From: Burkholderia multivorans ATCC BAA-247
GTDB lineage: Bacteria; Pseudomonadota; Gammaproteobacteria; Burkholderiales; Burkholderiaceae
Direction: 5' to 3'
DNA: 64,000 bases
Assembly: GCF_000959525.1 (NCBI RefSeq)
Contig: NZ_CP009831.1
Location: 1 to 64,000 of the forward strand
The notes beneath the pieces were generated by a model. It made no database searches. It was not told the DNA's origin and saw only the letters and a list, made by a program, of their open reading frames with translations. The translations under genes were made by a program, and so were the position numbers. Shown here in pieces: positions 38,511 to 46,744 of the stretch (positions within the stretch are counted from its first letter, which is position 1; each line of letters opens with the position of its first letter).

Positions 38511-39398
38511 TCAGGTCCGTGCCGCACCCCGCGGGCCCGCCTTGCCGGCACGCGCGATCGGCTTCGTCAGCTTCTTCTTCGCGTTCACGCCGAAGCTCTC
38601 GGTCAGGCGGTCCAGCACGATCGCGAGCAGCACGACGCCGAGCCCGCCCTCGAAGCCGATCCCGATGTCGAGACGCTGGATCCCGCTCAGCACGTATTCG
38701 CCAAGGCCGCCCGCGCCGATCATCGACGCGACCACCACCATCGACAGCGCCATCATGATCGTCTGGTTCACGCCGGCCATGATCGACGGCAACGCGTTCG
38801 GCAGCTGGATCTTCCACAGCAGCTGCCAGTCGGTGCTGCCGAACGAGCGGCCGGCTTCGATCAGCTCCTCACGGACCTGCCGGATGCCGAGCGTCGTCAG
38901 CCGCACGACAGGCGGCATCGCGAACACGATCGTCGCGATCACCGCAGGCACGCGCCCGAGCCCGAACAGGATCACGGCGGGAATCAGGTAGACGAACGCG
39001 GGCATCGTCTGCATGAAGTCGAGCAGCGAACGCAGGATCATGCCGATCCGGTTGTTGCGCGCGCCCCAGATGCCGAGCGGCACGCCGATCACGAGGCTGA
39101 AGAACGTCGCCGCGGTGACGAGCGCGAGCGTGGAGACCGTCTGCGCCCACAATCCCATGTAGTGAATGACGAACAGCGCGAGGCCGACGAAGACCGAAAA
39201 CACGATGCCGCGGCGCCACAGCGCGACGCCCACCAGGATCACGACCATCGCGATGAACGGTACGGCGGCGAGACCGTCCTCGAGCAGCTTCACGACCGCG
39301 CCGAGACCCGCCGAAAACGTGTCGAAGCCGCCGCGAAAATGCAGAAACAAAAAGTTGACGAAATTCTCCGCGAACTTCCCGATCACCGACGCGTTCAT
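38511..39398 (-). CDS. Betaine/proline-type ABC transporter permease
   Basis: A 295-residue inner-membrane permease of the ProW/OpuAB family with about six or seven helices. The EAA-type loop that contacts the ATPase is visible around EELIEAGRSFGSTDWQLLWK followed by IQLPNALPSIMAGVNQTIM, and TLALVTAATFFSLVIGVPLG opens the core. Its ATG overlaps the ATPase stop codon in an ATGA arrangement, a sign of translational coupling. The Lys/Arg-rich C-terminus (NAKKKLTKPIARAGKAGPRG) is a cytoplasmic tail. It works with the neighbouring ATPase and binding protein in onium-compound uptake. Confidence 0.9.
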   Translation of the reverse strand: MNASVIGKFAENFVNFLFLHFRGGFDTFSAGLGAVVKLLEDGLAAVPFIAMVVILVGVALWRRGIVFSVFVGLALFVIHYMGLWAQTVSTLALVTAATFFSLVIGVPLGIWGARNNRIGMILRSLLDFMQTMPAFVYLIPAVILFGLGRVPAVIATIVFAMPPVVRLTTLGIRQVREELIEAGRSFGSTDWQLLWKIQLPNALPSIMAGVNQTIMMALSMVVVASMIGAGGLGEYVLSGIQRLDIGIGFEGGLGVVLLAIVLDRLTESFGVNAKKKLTKPIARAGKAGPRGAART

Positions 39399-40684
39399 GC
39401 TGCCCTCCGTTGCATCATCTGCTTGAGTATCGTCCGGCAGGACACAACGCCCGCCAGTTGTCCCGCCGCATCCGTCACCGGCACGTCGTGCTGCTGCGTC
39501 AGCGCGATCGACGCGAGCCGATGCAGATCCGTATCGATCGACACCGCGTTGAAGTCGTCCAGGAACGCGTCGCGAATCGGCCGCGTGCCGGAACGGTGCA
39601 GCGTGGCGGGCGTGACACAGCCGAGGTAACGACCGGCCTCGTCGCATACGTAGCCGCACTCCGCGCCGCTGTCGATCAGCTGGTTCAGGTAGCGGTCGGA
39701 CGGCGTGCCCGCATCGCACCGGAGCAGCCCGCGCTCGATCCGCGTCATCATGCTCGACGCCTTCAGGAAGCGCGATACGTCGACGTTGCGGAAGAAGTCC
39801 TGCACGTACTTGTCGGCGGGCGTCTGGATCAGCTCGGCCGGCGTGCCGACCTGGATCAGGCAGCCGTCCTTCATGATGCCGATGCGCCCACCGATCTTGA
39901 CGGCTTCCTCGATATCGTGGGAGATGAACACGATCGTGCGCTGCTCTTCCTTCTGCAGGCGCAGCAGTTCGTTCTGCATTTCGAAGCGGATCAGCGGATC
40001 GAGCGCGGAGAACGCCTCGTCCATCAGCAGCACCGACGGATTCACCGCGAGCGCGCGGGCGAGGCCCACGCGCTGCTGCATGCCCCCGGACAACTCGCTC
40101 GGCAGCAGCTTCTCGTACGAGCCGAGTCCGACGCGCTCCAGCGCCGCACGCGCGACCTCGTAGCGCTGCGCCTTCCTGATTCCCGCGACTTCGAGCCCGT
40201 ACGCGATGTTGTCGAGCACCGAGCGATTCGGCAGCAAAGCGAATGACTGGAACACCATCGCCATCTTCCGGCGCCGCACTTCGCGCAGTTCCGGCGTCGA
40301 CATCGGCGCGATGTCGCGGCCTTCGAGCACGACCTGGCCCGACGTCGGCTCGATCAGGCGGTTCAGCAGCCGGACGAGCGTCGATTTCCCGGAGCCGGAC
40401 AGCCCCATGATCACGAAGATTTCGCCGGCGCGCACGCTCAGGCTCACGTCGTTCACCGCCACCATGTGGCCGGTTTCCGCGAAGATCTCGTTGCGGCCGA
40501 CGCCGCGCTTCATCATCTCGATCGCACGCTCGGGCTTCGGACCGAAAATCTTCGACAGATGCTTGACGGTCAGGATGTCGGATCCGGTCGCGATACTCGA
40601 CCGGACGATCGACGGCGCACCGTCGGTGTGGACTGCGCCGGGGGCAAGTACGTCGCCCGGCGCAAACGTCAGATTTGGAGCCAT
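39395..40684 (-). CDS. Betaine/proline-type ABC transporter ATPase with CBS domains
   Basis: A 429-residue ATPase of the ProV/OpuAA family. It has Walker A (GLSGSGKST), signature (LSGGMQQR), Walker B (LLMDEAFSALD) and the ProV-type opening VKHLSKIFGPKPERAIEMMK. The C-terminal ~120 residues form a CBS pair (RDAFLDDFNAVSIDTDL; DVPVTDAAGQLAGVVS), which in this family senses ionic strength or nucleotides. An extra N-terminal tail of about 35 residues before the ABC domain is unusual. It is the first gene of the operon; its start is not backed by a strong ribosome site, so a downstream start is possible. Confidence 0.9.
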   Translation of the reverse strand: MAPNLTFAPGDVLAPGAVHTDGAPSIVRSSIATGSDILTVKHLSKIFGPKPERAIEMMKRGVGRNEIFAETGHMVAVNDVSLSVRAGEIFVIMGLSGSGKSTLVRLLNRLIEPTSGQVVLEGRDIAPMSTPELREVRRRKMAMVFQSFALLPNRSVLDNIAYGLEVAGIRKAQRYEVARAALERVGLGSYEKLLPSELSGGMQQRVGLARALAVNPSVLLMDEAFSALDPLIRFEMQNELLRLQKEEQRTIVFISHDIEEAVKIGGRIGIMKDGCLIQVGTPAELIQTPADKYVQDFFRNVDVSRFLKASSMMTRIERGLLRCDAGTPSDRYLNQLIDSGAECGYVCDEAGRYLGCVTPATLHRSGTRPIRDAFLDDFNAVSIDTDLHRLASIALTQQHDVPVTDAAGQLAGVVSCRTILKQMMQRRAA

Positions 40685-41513
40685 TCTGTCATCCCGACTA
40701 ACTGGAAAGAGAAGCCGTGAACTTCGTCCGAATCGTCATCGATCGCCCGCCCGGCGCGTGGGCTCGATTCCGCTCCTGCGTGGTTGACGGCGCTGATACA
40801 GTGAATGCAGCGTATCAATCCAATTTCGTCGCTCCAGATACATTTTCTGTCCGCTTTTCCATACCTTTGGTAATGCATTCCGATACGGGCGAACACGCAG
40901 GACTGCACCGAAACCGCGCAAATCGCGTGAAACGCAATGCCGGCGCGGTCGTGCGGGGTTTCGCGGAGATCACGGCCCGGCGGCGCGTGCAACGCGCGAA
41001 AGCGTCCGCTAGGGGAAAATCCTGACGAAGACGCTAAACGGAAACGGCCGGAAAATCAGGCCAATGATGGTAGGAATGGTTTTCGAGCCTGTTCGCGACC
41101 GGACCGGGGCGAACGAGCGCCGGAGTCCGCCGATACAGGGCAGGTTGCTCGCCCGGTCGAGCAATAGCCCGGCGCTGTCGGCCGCAACCCGGTAGTCCGT
41201 GCACCGCGCAACGCGATGCACGCCAGGCAGCGGGAACTGTGGTTCGCGGTCCGCGATACCGTTCAATACCGCGACGCGCCATATTGACGCACATGCGGCA
41301 GACCGCCACGCCGGGCCACCCCGCGCCGCGATCGCCGTTCTTGATACGAATCAACGATTTACGCCGGAATCGGGCGCAACGGGCTGGACATCTGCGACGA
41401 GTTGGCACATTTCGCGACGCAACATCGCGTCCGATACTCCAGCCAACCCCGCAGCGCTGTGCCGGGGTCCGCCGGCATCCGTCGGCGGGTATCGTCTGCT
41501 TCGGTCAACTGGT
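40685..41513. other. Long divergent regulatory spacer (ABC operon / cytochrome bd operon)
   Basis: About 830 bases between divergent operons; the 102-residue plus-strand frame inside it has no family features and is not believed. It holds a 6-base inverted repeat TGATAC-N12-GTATCA at 40794-40817, upstream of the ABC operon and a possible operator, an AT-richer block around 40820-40880 likely to contain the ABC promoter, and a perfect FNR/Anr box nearer cydA. Confidence 0.6.
41341..41354 (+). promoter_or_regulatory. FNR/Anr box upstream of cydA
   Basis: TTGATACGAATCAA matches the FNR/Anr consensus TTGAT-N4-ATCAA at all ten defined bases. It is centred about 165 bases before the cydA ATG, so a class II promoter would give a leader of roughly 125 bases. 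Low-oxygen activation of the bd oxidase is the expected effect. Confidence 0.8.
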
Positions 41514-42926
41514 ATGGACACCGCTTTTTCGGCCCTCGATCTGGCCCGCCTGCAATTCGCGTTCACCGTCTCCTTCCACATCGTCTTTCCGGCCATGAGC
41601 ATCGGGCTCGCGAGCTTCATCGCCGTACTCGAATACCGCTGGCTGAAAACCGGCAAGGCGTACTACAAGACGCTCTGCCTGTTCTGGTCGAAGATCTTCG
41701 CCGTCGCGTTCGGGATGGGCGTCGTCTCGGGCGTGGTGATGAGCTATCAGTTCGGCACGAACTGGTCCGGGTTCTCGAGCTTCGCCGGATCGGTCACGGG
41801 CCCGCTGCTGATGTACGAGGTGATGACCGCATTCTTTCTCGAAGCAGGCTTCCTCGGCATCATGCTGTTCGGCTGGAATCGCGTGAGCCCGCGCGCGCAC
41901 TTCGGCGCGACGCTGATGGTCGCGATCGGCACGCTGATCTCGACGTTCTGGATCCTCGCGTCGAACAGCTGGATGCAGACGCCGCAGGGCTTCGAGATCG
42001 TCGATGGCCGCATCGTGCCGACCGACTGGTTCGCGATCATCTTCAACCCGTCGTTCCCGTACCGGCTGCTGCACATGGCGATCGCCGCGTTCATCGTCGC
42101 CGCGCTGGTGGTGGCCGCGACGGGCGCGTATCACCTGCTGAAAGGCCGCCGCGACAAGAGCGTGAAGAAGATGTTCTCGATGGCGCTGTGGCTGCTGCTC
42201 GTGCTCGCGCCGGTGCAGGCGATCATCGGCGACCAGCACGGCCTGAACACGCTGAAGCATCAGCCGGCGAAGATCGCCGCGATCGAAGGGCTGTGGGAAA
42301 CCGAGAAGGGCGGCACCGCGCTGAACCTGTTCGGCATTCCGGACATGAAGGCCGAGACGACACGCTACGCCGTCAAGGTGCCGCATCTCGGCAGCCTGAT
42401 CCTCACGCATAGCTGGGACGGCGAGATTCGCGGGCTGAAGGAATTCCCGCCGGAAGACCGTCCGAATTCGACGCTCGTGTTCTGGAGCTTCCGGATCATG
42501 GTCGGCCTCGGCTTCGCGATGATCGGCCTCGCCGTGCTCGCGTGGTTCCTGCGCCGCCGCGGCCGCCTGTATGAGTCGAAGCTGCTGCAGCGCTTCGCGC
42601 TCGTGATGGGCCCGGCCGGCTTCGTGTCGCTGCTCGCCGGCTGGGTGACGACCGAAGCGGGCCGTCAGCCGTGGGTCGTGTACGGCGTGATGCGCACCGC
42701 GCATGCGGTGTCGCCGCTGACGGTGCAGCAGGTCAGCGTGTCGATGATGACGTTCGTGATCGTGTACTTCCTCGTGTTCGGCACCGGCGTCTACTACATG
42801 CTGAAGCTGATGAAGGCCGGGCCCGCGCTGCCCGACGCGAAGCACGACGACACCCCCGACACGCGCCGCGATCACACCGCGCGCCGCCCGATGTCGGCCG
42901 TCGACGAACCGCTCGAGACCGTCTGA
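41514..42926 (+). CDS. cydA: Cytochrome bd-type quinol oxidase subunit I (CIO type)
   Basis: A 470-residue inner-membrane subunit carrying haems b558, b595 and d and oxidising quinol for oxygen reduction. The opening MDTAFSALDLARLQFAFTVS contains His22, the counterpart of E. coli His19. GWVTTEAGRQPWVVYGVMRT is the family hallmark. The protein is about 50 residues shorter than E. coli CydA because the Q-loop is short, which marks the cyanide-insensitive (CioA) class. An open frame extends upstream to 41199, but the ATG at 41514 matches the family start. It is the first gene of a three-gene operon behind an Anr box. Confidence 0.94.
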   Translation: MDTAFSALDLARLQFAFTVSFHIVFPAMSIGLASFIAVLEYRWLKTGKAYYKTLCLFWSKIFAVAFGMGVVSGVVMSYQFGTNWSGFSSFAGSVTGPLLMYEVMTAFFLEAGFLGIMLFGWNRVSPRAHFGATLMVAIGTLISTFWILASNSWMQTPQGFEIVDGRIVPTDWFAIIFNPSFPYRLLHMAIAAFIVAALVVAATGAYHLLKGRRDKSVKKMFSMALWLLLVLAPVQAIIGDQHGLNTLKHQPAKIAAIEGLWETEKGGTALNLFGIPDMKAETTRYAVKVPHLGSLILTHSWDGEIRGLKEFPPEDRPNSTLVFWSFRIMVGLGFAMIGLAVLAWFLRRRGRLYESKLLQRFALVMGPAGFVSLLAGWVTTEAGRQPWVVYGVMRTAHAVSPLTVQQVSVSMMTFVIVYFLVFGTGVYYMLKLMKAGPALPDAKHDDTPDTRRDHTARRPMSAVDEPLETV

Positions 42927-42956
42927 CCCGCCACCCCATCCGCATACGAGAAAACT

Positions 42957-43964
42957 ATGGACGTCACTGTAATCTGGGCCGCGATCATCGCATTGGGGCT
43001 CTTCATGTACGTCGTGCTCGACGGCTTCGACCTCGGCATCGGCATCGTCTTCCCGTTCTTCCCGGACGAGAAGGAACGCGACCTGATGATGAACACGGTC
43101 GCGCCCGTGTGGGACGGCAACGAAACGTGGCTCGTGCTCGGCGGCGCCGGGCTGTTCGCCGTGTTCCCAGTCGTCTATTCGACCGTGCTGTCTGCGCTCT
43201 ATCTGCCGCTGATCTTCATGCTCGTCTGCCTGATCTTCCGCGGCGTGTCGTTCGAACTGCGCGCGAAGGCACGGCGCACGAAGCAGCTGTGGGATCTCGC
43301 GTTCATCGGCGGCTCGGCCGGCGCGACGTTCTTCCAGGGTGTCGCGCTCGGTGCGTTCCTGCAGGGCATCGACGTGAAGGACGGCGTGTTCGCCGGCGAC
43401 GCGTTCGACTGGCTGACGCCGTTCAGCCTGCTGACGGGCCTCGGCCTGATCGCGACCTACGCGCTGCTCGGCTGCTGCTGGCTCGTCGCGAAGACCGAGG
43501 GCGACCTGCAGCGCCGGCTGCATCGCGTCGTGTGGCCGCTGACCGTCGTACTGCTCGCCTTCATCGCGATCGTCAGCCTCTGGACGCCGCTGCAGGATCC
43601 GGCCATCGCGCAGCGCTGGTTCGATACGGGGCTGTTCTGGCGGCTGCTGCCGGTGCCGTTCCTCGTCGCCGGCTGCGCGGTGTGGATGCGCCGCGCGGTG
43701 CGCGCCCGGCATGACATGACGCCGTTCGTGCTCGCACTCGCGCTGGTGCTGCTCGGCTACGTCGGGCTGCTCGTCACGCTGTTCCCTTATGCGATTCCGC
43801 AGACGATGACGATCTGGGAAGCGGCGGCGCCGCATTCGAGCCAGACCTTCACGCTGGTCGGCGCAGCAGTTATCCTGCCGATCATCATCGCCTACACGAC
43901 GATGGGTTACTGGGTATTCCGAGGCAAGGTGCGCCATGAAGACCAGCATTACTACCACCACTGA
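42957..43964 (+). CDS. cydB: Cytochrome bd-type quinol oxidase subunit II
   Basis: A 335-residue inner-membrane partner of CydA with eight or nine helices. The diagnostic MYVVLDGFDLGIGIVFPF and APVWDGNETWLVLGGAGLFA are intact, as is the second-half signature FPYAIPQTMTIWEAAAP. The gap to cydA is 30 bases with a plausible ribosome site (GAGAAAAC) before the ATG. Its last 29 bases overlap the next small gene, which secures stoichiometric translation of the third subunit. Confidence 0.94.
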   Translation: MDVTVIWAAIIALGLFMYVVLDGFDLGIGIVFPFFPDEKERDLMMNTVAPVWDGNETWLVLGGAGLFAVFPVVYSTVLSALYLPLIFMLVCLIFRGVSFELRAKARRTKQLWDLAFIGGSAGATFFQGVALGAFLQGIDVKDGVFAGDAFDWLTPFSLLTGLGLIATYALLGCCWLVAKTEGDLQRRLHRVVWPLTVVLLAFIAIVSLWTPLQDPAIAQRWFDTGLFWRLLPVPFLVAGCAVWMRRAVRARHDMTPFVLALALVLLGYVGLLVTLFPYAIPQTMTIWEAAAPHSSQTFTLVGAAVILPIIIAYTTMGYWVFRGKVRHEDQHYYHH

Positions 43965-44115
43965 TCGCGCCGACGGTCGGCCCGATGCGCGGCGCCCGCG
44001 GATGCGCGGCTGGATGTGGTTCGTCGTACTGTGGGCCGGCGGCGTGATCGGCGCCGTCACGCTCGGCTATGCCTTCAAGATCTTCATGAATCTGACGCTG
44101 TTCGCGGTGAAATGA
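43936..44115 (+). CDS. DUF2474 small subunit of cytochrome bd oxidase (CydX/CioZ-like)
   Basis: A 59-residue protein with a charged N-terminus (MKTSITTTTDRADGR) and one membrane helix (RGWMWFVVLWAGGVIGAVTL), ending LTLFAVK. Small DUF2474 proteins commonly follow cydAB/cioAB in proteobacteria and correspond to the accessory subunits CydX/CioZ that stabilise the haem site. The ATG lies inside the end of cydB (29-base overlap), so translation is coupled. It is easily missed because of its length. It is followed at once by a terminator that closes the operon. Confidence 0.85.
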   Translation: MKTSITTTTDRADGRPDARRPRMRGWMWFVVLWAGGVIGAVTLGYAFKIFMNLTLFAVK

Positions 44116-44156
44116 AAACGGCCGCTTCGATCGTCGCTCGATCTAAGCGGCCGTTT
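44116..44156. terminator. Bidirectional terminator closing the bd-oxidase operon
   Basis: A perfect 12-base stem AAACGGCCGCTT / AAGCGGCCGTTT with a 17-base loop, beginning on the last base of the DUF2474 stop codon. It can also end the convergent Pmp3 gene. Confidence 0.85.
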
Positions 44157-44232
44157 CTCCTTGGGCGGCCGATTTTGCCGGTTCGCCGCTTACGGCGGCG
44201 CCGCACGAGTCGCGGCGCCGCGCCGTTTCCGC

Positions 44233-44427
44233 CTAGCGTCGTTCGCGCAGCGCCGCTTCGATCTTGCGATCGGTCTTGTACTGGCTCAGCGCATACACCG
44301 ACCAGATCGCCGCCGGCAGCCAGCCGATGATCGTGATCTGCAGGATCAGGCAGATAATCCCGGCGATCGGACGACCGATCGTGAAAAACTGAAACCACGG
44401 CAACAACAGGGCAAGCAGCAGACGCAT
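44233..44427 (-). CDS. Pmp3/YqaE-family small membrane protein
   Basis: A 64-residue protein with two membrane helices (MRLLLALLLPWFQFFTIGRP and IAGIICLILQITIIGWLPAA) and a basic tail (SQYKTDRKIEAALRERR), as in the stress-linked Pmp3/UPF0057 family. It is thought to influence membrane potential or lipid packing under stress; no catalytic residue exists. GAGGA precedes the ATG at 44427, which was chosen over an upstream in-frame start that would add a hydrophilic 20-residue leader. Monocistronic. Confidence 0.83.
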   Translation of the reverse strand: MRLLLALLLPWFQFFTIGRPIAGIICLILQITIIGWLPAAIWSVYALSQYKTDRKIEAALRERR

Positions 44428-44542
44428 GAGCGGTCCTCGCGATACGTTTCGTTGAACGGGCAATCCGCAACGAATATGCCGGTGCATGCGATGGAATTCA
44501 ACCCGCGCACCGCCGTCGACACGCGATGGACCGCCGCCGCGC

Positions 44543-46213
44543 TCAACGCTCGATGCCGAGCCCCGGGAGCACGCGCGTGTTCTCGGCCACGACCGCCTGC
44601 AGCAGCCGCGGCTCGACGCCGAGCAGCGCCAGAATCGTCGGCGCGACCTGCGTCGTGCCCACCACGTCGCTCACCGTACGCGCGCGATGCAGGCCCGGAT
44701 ACGATACGAGCAGGCCCAGATGGCTGTCGTCCGGCGCGTTGCCGCCATGCTCTTCATCCTTCTTCGTGCTCGACGTGTAGATCACGCCCGGGTTCGGCTG
44801 GACGATGATGTCGGGCGTACGGCCGTTCGCCGGATCGCCGAACCGCTCGGCCAGCGCCGCGCCGTACAGCACATAGGCCTGCGGGCCGTCCGCGCAGATG
44901 CCGGGCGCGTTGCAGCCGAGATTCGCGTTCAGCGTCTGCACCACCGCCGTACGCTGGCTGCGGTCGCGCAGCCAGATCAGCCCGACGTCGTCCGTCTGCA
45001 CGAAGCCGGTGCCGGCGAGACCCGATCCGTCGTTCGGGTTGCCCGTCTTCGTGTTGTTCTGGCCGAAGTTGCCGTTCGGATCGAGATAGCCGTTCGCCTC
45101 GAGCAGCTTCGTCAGCGTATCGCCGTGCTTCACGAGCTTCGTGCGATCGGTCGGCGACTGCCCGTGCTTCGCCGTCACGATCACGGCCGTCGACGTGTAG
45201 AGGTTGTGCTGCTTCAGCGCGCCGACGATGCGGCCGATCGCATCGTCCACGTACGTGATCGCGTTCGCAACCTGCCCGTTCGGCGTGAAGTTCGCGTCGA
45301 GATAGCCGCCGCCGGCCGCGACCGGCGCCTTCTGCGCGACGCTCAGCGTCTGGAAGTTCGCGCCGAACAGCGTCGGCACCGGCGCGTTCTTCGTGCCCGT
45401 CGAATCGCGGCCGTCGATCTGGTTGATCAGCGCCTGCACGTGCAAATTGTCGAAGCGCGCCGTATGCGAATAGACGTCGGTGTAGTCGGTGCCCGTCGCC
45501 GGATCGATCGAGTTGATCTCGGTGCGCGCGAGATCGTCGACGCCCGTGCCCGACGGGCCGTTCAGCCAGTCGTAGCCCCACGCGTGCTTGTCGGCCCACG
45601 CGGTGCGCGCGTTCGGCACCGCGGCCTTCACGGCCTCGAACACCGTGTTCGTCTTCACGTAGTCGTGCGGATAGACCGGCACGCAGCGGCCGTTCACGCG
45701 TGCGTGCGGAATCGCCTGCGGATTGAATGCACCGCCGCCGTCGAGATGCACGAGCGCGCCGCCGTTCTGCGCGTCGATGCCGGTCGTCTCGTCGAACACG
45801 ACGTTCCAGCCCTGCTTGCCCGAGCAGGTCGTGTCGCTCGGCGCGTAGAGGTTGCGATCGTACGACACGTCGTAGAACAGGCCGGCCGTCTTCGGCGAGC
45901 CGCCGGTCACGAGCGCCGCGAGCCCCGGAAACGAATCGGACAGCCCGGGCGTGTACGCATTCGTATAGGTGACGCCGCTCTGCGCGAGCACCGCGAGGTT
46001 CGGGCACGTGTTCGCGCCGATGCAGCGCGCGAGATCCTGCTCGTGCAGGCCGTCGATGCTGAGCAGCAGCACGTGCTTCACGACGCGGCGCCCGTGTGCC
46101 GAGTCGCCGGCTGCGCCGTCCTGCCGGGCGTGCGCGCCCACACTTGCCAACGCGAGCGCGCCGGCCACCATCACTGCGATATGTCGCTGTTTGCCGAAGA
46201 AAGACCTCATCAC
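44543..46213 (-). CDS. Secreted type I phosphodiesterase/nucleotide pyrophosphatase (alkaline phosphatase superfamily)
   Basis: A 556-residue exported metallo-hydrolase. The signal peptide ends at GAHA/RQ. The first zinc ligand is Asp54 (LLSIDGLH) and the predicted nucleophile is Ser94 in LSDSFPGLAALVTGG, where the NPP family usually has threonine. Further metal ligands are likely in TAKHGQSP and DDSHLGLLVSYPG. Several cysteines (CIGANTC, DTTCSGK, NGRCVP) suggest disulfides in the periplasm or outside the cell. It probably releases phosphate or nucleotides from extracellular diesters. A second ATG directly follows the first. No partner gene is adjacent. Confidence 0.82.
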   Translation of the reverse strand: MMRSFFGKQRHIAVMVAGALALASVGAHARQDGAAGDSAHGRRVVKHVLLLSIDGLHEQDLARCIGANTCPNLAVLAQSGVTYTNAYTPGLSDSFPGLAALVTGGSPKTAGLFYDVSYDRNLYAPSDTTCSGKQGWNVVFDETTGIDAQNGGALVHLDGGGAFNPQAIPHARVNGRCVPVYPHDYVKTNTVFEAVKAAVPNARTAWADKHAWGYDWLNGPSGTGVDDLARTEINSIDPATGTDYTDVYSHTARFDNLHVQALINQIDGRDSTGTKNAPVPTLFGANFQTLSVAQKAPVAAGGGYLDANFTPNGQVANAITYVDDAIGRIVGALKQHNLYTSTAVIVTAKHGQSPTDRTKLVKHGDTLTKLLEANGYLDPNGNFGQNNTKTGNPNDGSGLAGTGFVQTDDVGLIWLRDRSQRTAVVQTLNANLGCNAPGICADGPQAYVLYGAALAERFGDPANGRTPDIIVQPNPGVIYTSSTKKDEEHGGNAPDDSHLGLLVSYPGLHRARTVSDVVGTTQVAPTILALLGVEPRLLQAVVAENTRVLPGLGIER

Positions 46214-46394
46214 CCCACCTCATCGATTGATCGTTGGACCGCGTGACTTGCCGTCAGGCGCGCCAAATATCGCCGCGCTCTGCGGCGGTCCGATGAAGTA
46301 CGGCTTTCTGTTCTCTATCAAACGTAACGAATCGCAACGCCACGACGTGGCGGCGCGACCACGCGCCGCGCCCCCGGGATTTTTGTCCGGTTGG

Positions 46395-46429
46395 CACGCC
46401 AGTATTGGCGTGTGATAAAGGGTTTTCCC
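46395..46429 (+). promoter_or_regulatory. Inverted repeat and GGGTTTTCCC element before the 73-residue gene
   Basis: CACGCCA-GTAT-TGGCGTG (perfect seven-base inverted repeat, 46395-46412) is followed by AAAGGGTTTTCCCT (core at 46420-46429), ending about 18 bases before the start codon. The same GGGTTTTCCC core occurs twice upstream of the DUF3563-like gene. Confidence 0.6.
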
Positions 46430-46446
46430 TGATTCGGAGCCCGACA

Positions 46447-46668
46447 ATGTCGACCCTGGAAGCATTGCGGTTCGTGCTCGACGACCCGCGCACGCCCGAG
46501 ATCATTCGCCATCACGTCGTCGACGCGTTGCAGTACGCGTTGCGCAACTACGGCCAGGTATTTACCGCGAAGGAAGTCGAGTGGATCGCGCAGTGGGACG
46601 ATGCGCGTCTGCCGCTGAGCGCGCGAAAGGAACTGGAACGGCGCGAGCCGACGGTCGCGCTGCGCTAG
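46447..46668 (+). CDS. Small conserved-looking protein, function unknown
   Basis: A 73-residue soluble protein (MSTLEALRFVLDDPRTPEII ... ARKELERREPTVALR) with three amphipathic helices and no membrane segment. GGAG lies seven bases before the ATG, and a motif-rich promoter region precedes it. No family is recognised. The composition is that of a genuine folded small protein (balanced charge, few low-complexity stretches). It is convergent with the DUF748 gene across a hairpin. Confidence 0.7.
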   Translation: MSTLEALRFVLDDPRTPEIIRHHVVDALQYALRNYGQVFTAKEVEWIAQWDDARLPLSARKELERREPTVALR

Positions 46669-46704
46669 GGCCGCGCGCGGCGCACGACCGATCGATGCGC
46701 GCGA

Positions 46705-46728
46705 CCGCGTCGGAAGAAGCCGACGCGG
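46705..46728. terminator. Terminator-like hairpin between convergent genes
   Basis: Perfect nine-base stem CCGCGTCGG / CCGACGCGG with loop AAGAAG between the 73-residue gene and the DUF748 gene. There is no T-run, so its strength as a terminator is uncertain. Confidence 0.45.
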
Positions 46729-46744
46729 CCGCGCAGCGGCACGC

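Noticed and set aside
40717-41025. Possible 102-residue gene in the spacer upstream of the ABC operon
   Set aside because: No ribosome site, no folded-protein pattern, and it overlaps the likely divergent promoter region.
41505-44060. 851-residue minus-strand open frame opposite cydAB
   Set aside because: Low-complexity, charged antisense translation; cydA and cydB motifs are unmistakable on the plus strand.
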